Of a DNA stretch of 19,884 nucleotides, positions 9,241 through 17,201 are shown piece after piece (within the stretch, counting starts at the first letter, position 1; each line of letters starts with the position of its first letter). The notes under the pieces are model-generated. The model saw nothing but the letters and a program-made list of their open reading frames with translations, was not told the origin of the DNA and did no database searches. Origin of the DNA: Haplosporangium gracile (taxonomy: Eukaryota > Mortierellomycota > Mortierellomycetes > Mortierellales > Mortierellaceae); the NCBI GenBank assembly GCA_015499985.1, contig JAAAUF010000785.1, positions 1 to 19,884 of the forward strand. The letters run 5' to 3'. The position numbers were made by a program, and so were the translations under genes.

Positions 9241-10935
9241 ATGGCTGAACTGAAAAAGAGAACCCGCTCGAGCTCCGTCAGAAAGAGTGTCCAATCCGTT
9301 GCAGACAAGGCCGCCTCCATGCTCCCTCATATGCCTCATATGCCCCACATGCCCCTCGATCTCGAAGGCATCGACACCGCCATCCTCCACAAGCTCGACA
9401 CCCTTCTCCACAAGATCGAATCAAAACTCAGATCCATCGAGGCTCCATCTCTCGAAAAGGTTGATCTCACCCTCCGCCAGCTTGAAGAGACCTATGCCAC
9501 TCTCGAGATGCCCTCCCTCGACGACAAGGTCCACGCAACCCTCAAGATCATGGAACAGACCTACCAGCACGCCCTCCAGGCAAAGTCGACCCTCAAGGAC
9601 AAGCTCAGCACAGCCATTTCCATTCTTGAAGACAAGTACGTCGAGCTCGAACAGACTTCCTTCGAGCGCATGGACGATGCCATGGATATGCTTGAAAAGG
9701 TCGACAGCCGTGCTATTATTGACTACACCATCGACACCATCGACGCCCCTCGACGGGCAGCACTCGCAGGCGCCAAGAGACTGTTGCGTTTCGAGGAATT
9801 GCCTGAGCAGTGGCAGGAGAACAAGTACATCCTTTCAGGCTATCGCTTCCTCTCCTCAAAGACACAGTGTTTCAAGTCCATCTTTTACGTCCACAACGAG
9901 TCTGGCAACATCTGGACCCATCTCCTCGGCTTCTTTTACTTCTTGGCCGTCGGCATCTATTTCTTTTCAGGATCCAACCCATACTTTGCAACTACGACCA
10001 TGACCCCAACATATAACCTTCCCTATGTGCCCGCAGACGGATATGACAAGCTAGTCTTCCTTGTCTTTTTCTTGGCTGTGTACAAGTGCCTCCTCATGTC
10101 TTCGCTCTGGCACACATTTGCTCAGATTGCACATGAAGGCACGATGAAGTGCATGGCCTGTCTGGACTATGTTGGTATTTCGGTCTTGATTGCCGCCAGT
10201 GTTGTTGTGACCGAGTACTATGGTTTCTACTGCGAGTCAACCTTCCGCAACTCATATATTGCTGCCACCGCCATGTTTGGTGTTGCTGGTGTTGTTATTC
10301 CTTGGTTGTCCTGGTTCGATCAGAAAGGTATTACCTACATTCCTCTTGTCTTTTGCTTGTTTTTGTGGGGTTAGTGGGATCTGTCAGGTCTGTTTGTGTC
10401 TTTTATCTTGATTGTGACAGTTAGAGGCGGAAGAACAAAAAATAATAATGTACCGGAACATCGGTATTTCTTTTTGTCCTTTCGCCCGCCGTCTCAGCAA
10501 AACACCAACAAGGTCTTTTAGTTTCTAACCTTCTTTTTTTATCCCTTCCATGAATGAATCAAACCAACAGAGACACGCTGGCTTCGTATCACTTTCTTCA
10601 TCTCGATGGCAGCGTCGGCATTGTTGCCAGTCTTCCACCTGATGCTGGTCCAGGGCGCTGCTCCCACGGTGGAGTGGATCTTTCCTCTCCTCAAGTCGAT
10701 GGGCTCTTACCTCCTGGGAGTCTTTGTCTATGCTAACCAGTATCCTGAGAAGCTGTTCCCCGGCCGTTTCGATCACCTGGGTTCCTCTCATCAGTTGTGG
10801 CATCTGTGCGTCCTTGGAGGCGTGTACTTCCATTTCACTGCTGCGCTTTCTTTCTGGGAGCGTCGGTATGAGTTTGGATGCCCTTCTGGATGGGATGGCA
10901 TTGCCCCCGTTGGTGGTCTGGTCCCCTTGTCGTAA
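9241..10935 (+). CDS. PAQR/Izh (hemolysin III-type) seven-helix membrane protein with N-terminal helical repeats (2 exons)
   Basis: Exons 9241-10369 and 10571-10935 total 1494 nt, giving 497 aa. The 201-bp intron (10370-10570) has a GTTAGT donor and CCAACAG acceptor, phase 1. It joins FLW to ETRWLRI, a typical position for this family. The start has A at -3 and G at +4. The core begins with LPEQWQENKYILSGYR (187-202) and NESGNIWTH. It has the expected zinc-site residues: SxxxH at S287-H291, the Asp at 309 in CLDYVGIS, and HxxxH at H450-H454 in SSHQLWH. The YANQYPEKLFPGRFDHLG signature precedes the last motif. Yeast Izh proteins act in zinc and sterol homeostasis; animal AdipoR members are zinc-dependent ceramidases. 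A hydrolase-like or receptor role at a cell membrane is inferred. The first 180 residues lie outside the core: a Met-Pro-His repeat (28-38) and then about five amphipathic helical repeats of 22-30 residues (41-155). Yeast Izh3 also has a long N-terminus, so this member is closer in layout to Izh3 than to Izh2. Confidence 0.92.
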
Positions 10936-11472
10936 AGACACTCAATGGCTATTTAGCTTTTAACTAGAGGCAACTCCATCCAACAATGTACATTTCTTTT
11001 AACATTTAATCTAAGAAAGATGCAGCTTGTTTACGGCATGTTCGGCGTGAGAAGGCTTGTTTGTAGATGATGATGTGAATGACGGCACTTGCGTTACTGT
11101 GACGGACCCTGACTGCATATCCTCGGTCCACTTTGACTTGATGATGATGATGTTGACAGTAATGACGAAAAGTCCAAGTGGACAGACAACAGTTTGACAA
11201 AACGAAAAAGGAATAGTTAAAAAAAAAAACGTACCATCTCGATCGGTAGATCGTTGCACACGGACTGAAAGGAAATGGTCCATGTGTCGTCTAGGCATGT
11301 CATGTCGATGCGGTAAATAACTAACCAAACAATCAAACAATCAAAACAAGTAAAAAAAAAAAAAAAAGACGTCTCAACGTTTACATTATTGTTGGGGAGA
11401 CAAAAAGAAGAGAGAGAGAGAGAGAGTGGGAACAATTTGACGATCCACATTTTTCTTTACTCCGCTATCGTA
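10936..11472. other. Region between the PAQR gene and the kelch remnant; possible small gene remnant on the minus strand
   Basis: No gene is firmly supported. On the minus strand, 11321-11231 could be an exon: a GTTTGGTTAG acceptor, a frame reading DMTCLDDTWTISFQSVCNDLP with two Cys, and a GTACGT donor. A second open stretch from about 11150 to 11011 is Ser/Thr/Val-rich and ends at a TAG. Together they recall the tail of a small cysteine-containing surface protein, but I recognise no family. The rest holds an A homopolymer of about 16 nt near 11351 and a GA microsatellite at about 11408-11427. No AATAAA was found downstream of the PAQR stop. Confidence 0.25.
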
Positions 11473-12440
11473 TTATTGCCATGTATGCTGTAGTTGTTGT
11501 TGTAGTTGTTGATCGAACAACTGTTTCCCCAGCCCTTCAATTTCGACCTGCCGCTCGCGCCGCATACGTTCCATGTTCTGTTCATGCTTGCCCTGGATCA
11601 ATGCCAGCTGCTCTAATGGGTCAGTCGCTGCCGTCACTACGACACCTTATGGACTGCGCAGGAGATACTGGAGCAACAGTGTCAATCGTCGCAAACCCAG
11701 AAACAACGACAATTGAATTGGCTTGCTGTTACGTCCCCAAAATAATCACCGGAAATAGCGCAGGTAGGTTCATTACGAGGGTTCGGAGAATCCATTCCCC
11801 TGGTCCATTTGTAGGTCGCGGTGTCAGAGATGTAGATGCTGCCGAATACCTGGAGAGTCAAGTATCCGCCAAACGCAATCAGCTTCTGCTCACCCATCGC
11901 TAAGCAAGGCGGCAGTTTTCGAAAGAAGAAAATCGACTAGAAAGATAAGATTGGGAGTATGAAGTATGAAGTATGAAGTATAGGGGGACGGGGGGTTCCA
12001 TGAGATACCAACAATGGGGACATGTCTTTCTGATGGAGAAGAACGATTGGGGTGGAATTTGTACCCGAGGCCATATGTAGTTTCCTCGATAAAGACTTGG
12101 TATGTCTCCTGTTTCTGCAAAAAAAAAAAAAGATGGAAAAGAGACAAATGAGCACCATAGCCAAACAGGGCAGAATCTTTTAAAGGTGTGAGCAGCTTTC
12201 AAAGAATCGTCAGAGAATTAACAGACATCCTTCAGGTCCAAGAAAGAAAAAAAATGAGCGCAAAAGAAGGGGAAAAAAAGGATGGACGATTTGCTTCTAA
12301 GTGTTGGTAACAGCCTGAAATCTCCGCACGGCCGGAACAGTCGGTAACGCAGTGGTAGCTCCAAACATATAAATCGTGTCCTTGGGCTCACTCCAGCCTC
12401 GGTTGTAGTCATCCACGGCATTAGGGAAATCTTTTTTACA
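11473..12440 (-). pseudogene. C-terminal half of a broken kelch-repeat membrane protein gene
   Basis: Matches the intact kelch gene at 17199-19702 block by block. At 12433-12300 it reads RGWSEPKDTIYMFG against HAWSESKNTIYIYG. An exon-2 equivalent at 12114-12065 reads GDIPSLYRGN against GDTPILHRGN and keeps a TTTGCAG acceptor. An exon-3 equivalent starting at 11899 reads TATYKWTRGMDSPNPRNE against TVTYKWTKGPNSPTNRTE. A tail at about 11630-11473 reads LIQGKHEQNMERM against LIQAKHDQYMERM and ends in TAA. Damage: a TAG at 12297-12299 sits where the paralog has Trp. The exon-2 piece is 50 nt instead of 52. About 1 kb is missing between the last kelch block and the tail, including the membrane helix. 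The N-terminal half is absent here and lies instead at 16116-16697. Introns are retained, so this is not a retrocopy. Confidence 0.85.
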
Positions 12441-12630
12441 CCTTTTTTTTCAAGGATGGGAAAGGATAAGGATGATGGCGACAGCGTGACCAAACAAGAG
12501 GATTGAAGACCGAAAATGAGCTGGCTATCATCCATTCAGCCTCATGTGTGTCTGTCGATATGCGTGAAAGTGTACATGTTGCTGCAGACACCGCCCACAC
12601 TAGAGAAGACACGTCGCGCTGGGATGCTAA

Positions 12631-14058
12631 GTAACGGGAGAAGCAGGTGGTGACTATGGCGGTGGTACTGGTGCCAAAATGCTCAGTTGTCTCAAGTACC
12701 TCACCATATTGACCTGCAATGGTCGCCTCTCATTGATCGGTGAATTCAGCACATGGCTTGATTTAAATATCGCCATCGTCGTCGCCTTGGATTATATTAG
12801 TCAAGTGATTACTGTAAATGACACGCTGGGGGCCTTAAAGATGAGCTGCATCGAATCCGATCTCCATCTCAAGACAATCTTGAGACAAGCACCCGCCCTC
12901 AAGTCCCTGAACGTCAATTGCTTCAACACCTATTTTGCATTTCAAAGTACTGCGCCCATAGCCGCCATAGCCGCCTCAGCCCAGGTTTCCTGACCACTTT
13001 CTCGGGTCACGGTCCTGAAGTGTCAACATAGTCGAGGAGTCGACTTCGGTCTCGTCCCGGCATTTGACAGTATGTTTCGGAGTTTCCCGTTGCTGGTCGA
13101 GTACCATGGCGACAAATGGCCCCTTGTCCTCGTTGCTCAGTTGGTTGAACACTGCCAGCTCCTGGAGTTCGTCTGTGTCCGGAAAAGTCTTGGATCCTTG
13201 TTTTCGTTACCTTGGCAGTCGCTGTTTGGCATTGTTGCCAAGGCAGGGGTGCGTTGTTTGGGAGCTCTGATTGTCGACAGTGTCTCGATGTCGTTGTCGT
13301 CTCTTTCGAAGCTTCGTGTTCTGGAGATTCCACGGGAGACAGTCAAGGCGGAGAATATTTTGAAGACACCCTGGGTGTGTTTGAATTTGGAGGAGTTTTG
13401 GTGCCAGATTGTCGAAGTGCCATTCTTGGGCGAGGAATAAGAGCAACAGATTCAGGAAATTCATCAGCGAGAGATAAGAGCGATAGGTTGTGACCAAGAG
13501 TATATCAGGAAGGACGAGGACGAAGAACTCTTGGAGCTCAGCTAGAGATGTGTCTCTACATGGAGGGGTATCATGACCCAGCTCCCCAAATTGATCTCGC
13601 TCAATTAATTGTCACCCAGTCAAGACTTCAGGATTGGCGATGAACTTTTTGAACATCGGCTAGTCGCGACGCATGTCTGCAAGTCAGGACGGGATGGGAG
13701 AGTCTACATTCGGTACGACGATGTCTTACTCGACACCCTTCACTTTCGACTGGATTCAGGACTCGACCAGCTTGCCTCTTTGACCAAGCTCGAATATCTG
13801 ACCTTTGAATATATGGATCACCGCATGGAGACCGCCGATATAGAATGGTTTGCAAGTCATCTCCCACGACTGAAGGTGATGTGCGGCTTGGTCAAAGAGA
13901 ACCATGTTGGGATGGGGCCCGATCTCAAAAACGATGCTCTTGTTGCACTGATCCGGAGACTTCGACCAGATGTGGCGCAACGGCAGAGTTTTAAAAGTTA
14001 CTTGTCCAATGTGCCACAGACGGCGGCATCCCTTCGTTATTTTCCATATTGTTTCTGA
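12631..14058 (+). pseudogene. 5'-truncated F-box/LRR-type protein pseudogene, copy 1
   Basis: One reading frame runs from 12631 to a final TGA at 14056-14058 but is broken by four internal stops: TGA 12991-12993, TAA 13438-13440, TAG 13543-13545 and TAA 13606-13608. No frameshift is needed. It parallels the second copy: ALKMSCIESDLHLKTIL against SLEMAYIESRAHLKGLL, VTVLKCQHSRG against ITALKCQLPRG, SLLVEYHDEIW-like text, and LSKLRVLE against LSRLRVLD. The first stop replaces the Trp found in the second copy (TWP). The end has leucine-rich spacing, for example LASLTKLEYLTFEYMDHRM. The N-terminal F-box is missing; an in-frame TAA at 12628 closes the frame upstream. F-box/LRR proteins are substrate adaptors of SCF ubiquitin ligases and are greatly expanded in Mortierella-type fungi. 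The family call rests on the paralog that keeps its F-box. Confidence 0.8.
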
Positions 14059-14665
14059 CTTTGTTGTCAAATCATTGATGGGAGGCGCGGTTCGTCGGAA
14101 AGTAGAAGGAATGAACTCTTCTTAAAAAATTCCCTCCAAAGAAAAGTTCAGAGTGCTTTCAGGCTCACAATCAAGCCATCTCATTTTCTTTCTTTCTGAA
14201 CAAACAAGTAAGTACTTAGACGCAACTCTATAAACTTGACCTTTTCTGAGTCTCGCTCTTTCTGCAAGGTGCACAATTTGACGGACGAGGAGAAGGGAGG
14301 GAAGCAGTCAGGATAAAAGAAATCGTTTGATTGTCAATCCTCTGCTGTTTACTTCCTTTTCACTTTGTGTGAAAAATGCAGAGTTGACAGATTATACTTG
14401 TTATTGCTTGTGTGCGAGCAAAAAACGAAAAAAAATGGGTCAATGCTGTGGTGTCTGGGTGTTGCCACGCAAAATAAAAATAAACTTTTGCCAGTGGCGT
14501 GGGTTGAAGATGGCCCTTTAAATTCCATCCCTGCTTGCCTTCCTCTTTTCATTTTTCTTCTTCTTCTCAATCCAACAATAAACACCAACCCTCCTCTCCT
14601 TCATTTATACTCTCCCTCCCCTTTCCACACGCTCACACTCACACACCCACTCAATCACCCACACG
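14059..14665. other. Spacer with the former promoter/leader of the second F-box copy
   Basis: No gene is supported. The last 130 bp (about 14535-14660) are pyrimidine-rich, turning into CACTCACACA words just before the F-box frame, like the leader of the PAQR gene. Upstream lie A-rich runs near 14420-14490. A plus-strand frame at 14365-14844 runs across the leader and overlaps the F-box in another frame; it has no family resemblance. Confidence 0.5.
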
Positions 14666-16121
14666 GTGAACAAAGACAGCATCTTCGACCTCCCGGAAAT
14701 CCTGGACGCCCTCGGCACCCATCTGCCGCGAAGAAGCCTCTACCGCTGCATCCAGGCCTCCAAAACCTCGCACGCCACCTTCATCCCCCACCTCTGGAGA
14801 ACCTTTACGAAAGAACTCAAACAATTCTCGAACTGGATCCATAGTCTGATATCCGCCATTCAGCTGCAACACATTCACCCTCAAAACCTTAAGTGGTTCA
14901 AGGACGTCTACCGTCGTCACGCAAAGTAGATCCGCCACCTTACTATTGTCACGCCGACTATGTTGGACGCTTGTCTCGAGAGTGCCTTTGAACCGTTGCG
15001 ATCGGCATTACGCTCGGTAAGCGCCTTTACTGGGTCCTCAGGAATGACGATAACAGTATCCGCTTCTGATGCTGCTACCAACGTCGGCGACGGTCAGTCG
15101 CTGATCACCAACTTGAAGTTCCTTAATATCTACATGATCAAGCCTTCTTTCGAGATTTATTTTCCGGTCCCCCTTGCAGGTTCCGGTCCTCTATTTGGCC
15201 ACACCAGCAGTTTCGGTTACACTTCGGTGCTAATTTCAGCAATAACACCGGCGTCAGCAACAGCAGCAGCAATGACAATGCTACGACGGAACCCACAACA
15301 ACAACAGCAACAACAGCAACTACAGCACCATCGCCACCATGCGATAGTGAGAAAGCCTTTATCAAAGCCTATGGGCGACTTGTTCTTACCAACCCTAATG
15401 TGCACCTTGTTCGACTCATACTCTAAGAAAATCCTCCAAGACTTGGAAGGTGGTGGTGGCGCCGTCCTAAGGTCACTCAAGAACCTCATGTACGTCACCA
15501 CAGATGGTCTAATTCCAAGTGCATTGCCACCCAGCGTGACCCATCTCAAGCTGACCAGCAGTTTCGAGGCGCCGTTCGGTTCGTATGCCGCTGCTTCGAG
15601 TGATTCGAGGATGACAGTGGTGTGAGGGGTTGGAGTCGTTGGAGATGGCCTATATCGAGTCCCGTGCTCATCTCAAGGGACTCTTGGTGCAGGCGCGCTT
15701 TCTCAAGCCTCTGTCCATTAAGTGTTTCATCTCCAGCTTTGGGAGCCATTTCGCATTAACCCCTCCTATTCCTGAAGAATTCACCTGGCCAGCAACCCAG
15801 ATCACTGCTCTGAAATGCCAGCTACCTCGAGGCACTTCCATTGTCGCGCCGGGGTTTGAGGACTTCCTTGGCTGTTTTTCATTGCTTGTCGAGTATCACG
15901 ACGAGATTTGGTCGCCTATCGCTGCAGACCAGATGGTCAAACACTGCCCGCTCGTGGAGGTCATTCGTATCAACCAGATCGTCGCTATATTTTCGCCGTA
16001 TGAAACCCCGCCGTTTGGAACCCCGCCCATTGTGACCAACTGTGTGTCGATTTTTTGTTGATAGGCTCTCGAGGCTTCGAGTGCTGGATGCCCATCATCA
16101 GGCGATCAAGGCGAAGAACAC
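14666..16121 (+). pseudogene. 3'-truncated F-box/LRR-type protein pseudogene, copy 2
   Basis: The N-terminus carries a recognisable F-box: IFDLPEILDALGTHLPRRSL followed by HATFIPHLWRTF. The expected ATG is GTG at 14666, with no in-frame ATG nearby upstream. A TAG at 14927-14929 interrupts HAK-IRHLTIV in frame. The frame then changes several times. A shift between about 15160 and 15235 moves into the frame reading CDSEKAFIKAYGRLVL. Another near 15421 moves back (SKKILQDLEGGGG). A third at about 15612-15627 precedes SLEMAYIESRAHLKGLL, and a fourth near the T run at 16051-16056 precedes DRLSRLRVLDAHHQAIKAK. Homology to copy 1 stops at about 16118, where kelch sequence on the other strand begins. 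A CAA/ACA repeat at about 15290-15330 codes Thr or Gln by frame. The middle and end align with copy 1, so the two are tandem duplicates broken at opposite ends. Confidence 0.82.
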
Positions 16122-16697
16122 CAGCATCTCCTCACCACCGCCATATCCGTATGGAATATAGATGAGATCTGTCTTGGGGTCCGCCAAGGCAGTATGAGAG
16201 CTTGTGACAAGATCGGAAGCCCCTGCGGCACCATTATAGGTACGTAGAGGCGAAGGAGCCAATTTTCTCGTATCACGTTGTAGTTCGATTATCACCAAAT
16301 ATAATAGGGTCTCGCCTTTCTGGATCACGGCCATGGGCATTTTGGCGCTAAAGTTTAGAAAGACCCCTTCTGTGAATCGATACTTCCAGGTCAGGTTACT
16401 GGAGTTAAAAAGGAGTGGGGAGAGGTCGAGAGAGTAGAATTGTGGGAATTCGGTGGTCCCATTGAGACCACCGCGGATGGAAAGTGTTTTGGTGAGGTTG
16501 GAGTAGGGGTACTCTGCTCTCGTGATGGGGATTGGAAAGTTTGGTGGTTATGCGAATGCTGGTGTCCAAAGAAGGGTTGAGAGGAAGAGTAAGAGTAGGA
16601 GGACAAGGAAGGGGGAAGGTGAGGGAATAGGCCTTAATTTGGTGGTCAAGGAACTCCGAAGGCCATTGATAATGGCGCTAACTTGCGGAGCCGTCAT
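16116..16697 (-). pseudogene. N-terminal half of a broken kelch-repeat membrane protein gene
   Basis: Starting at the ATG at 16697, the frame codes a 49-residue signal-peptide region (leucine core LVLLLLLFLSTLL, ending PAFA). It then meets TAA at 16548-16550. After the stop the same frame matches the intact kelch gene: FPIPITRAEYP against QPIPVYQLEHT, TLSIRGGLNG against TLYIRGGLNQ, FPQFYSLDLSPLL against VPQFFSLDISPLL, and DPKTDLIYIPYGY against DPKSGLMYIPLGY. The paralog has CAA (Gln) directly after its signal peptide, where this copy has TAA. Homology ends at EEMLVF, then the sequence switches into F-box DNA on the other strand. The remaining part of the kelch protein is found 3.7 kb away at 11473-12440. 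Confidence 0.87.
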
Positions 16698-17190
16698 GTC
16701 ATGATATGAAAAGGAACGGAAGGAGGCTCCTTTTTTATCTGTTGATAGGAGAGGAGGTGCTGCAGAATGACAAAAAGCAAGAGAGAAGAGAGAAGAGAGA
16801 AGAGAGAAAAAGAGAAAAGAATAGTTACTGTGGCAGGGTGCAGCGCTTCATGTTCATGTTCAATTGCCGCCCGTATTTGTTTCCTCGATCCTTCACGACT
16901 GCAATTTGCGCCTTTTGTCTCTTGAACACACTCCTCTCACACAAGTACCACCGGAGTGAAAGGTCTTCAACCATCAACCAGCCGCCAGCCTTAATGAATC
17001 ACCGGGCATCCAACCTTGTCAAGTACCAGGCTGCCATTTTTTTTTTTTTTTTTTTTTCGCAAAACCAAGAATGGACGCGCACCCCTCATGGATGCCTCCT
17101 CGCCAATGAAAAGCTTGTTCCTTTGTTTTAGCCCGCCATTACAATCGAATTGTTTGTGGCAGTGCAAAATCAGTATTTACTTTAATCAGT
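16698..17190. other. Intergenic region between the broken kelch copy and the intact kelch gene
   Basis: No gene is supported. It should contain the promoter of the broken copy (minus strand, upstream of 16697) and the 3' flank of the intact gene. A T homopolymer of about 20 nt lies at about 17037-17057, and a GAGAAGA microsatellite at about 16778-16810. Plus-strand frames here read through these runs and have no resemblance to known families. Confidence 0.55.
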
Positions 17191-17201
17191 TTTATTTATT
17201 A
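17191..17201 (-). terminator. Poly(A) signal overlapping the stop codon of the intact kelch gene
   Basis: The minus strand reads TAATAAATAAA. The TAA stop (17201-17199) overlaps the first of two AATAAA words, so the signal starts inside the termination codon. This would give a very short 3' UTR if it is used. Confidence 0.4.

Noticed and set aside
9287..10003. A 238-residue Ser/Thr/Pro-rich plus-strand frame inside the PAQR exon
   Set aside because: It is a shifted frame over strongly supported PAQR coding sequence.
12631..14058. Stop-codon reassignment in this genome
   Set aside because: Intact genes in the window end in TAG or TAA, and the paralog shows Trp at the TGA site, so ordinary nonsense mutation is enough.
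12440..16121. The F-box block as a transposon or cargo element
   Set aside because: No transposase, reverse transcriptase, terminal inverted repeats or clear target-site duplication could be found at the two borders.
11473..16697. Processed (retrotransposed) origin of the broken kelch pieces
   Set aside because: Intron borders matching the intact gene are retained and no poly(A) tail with target-site duplication is seen.
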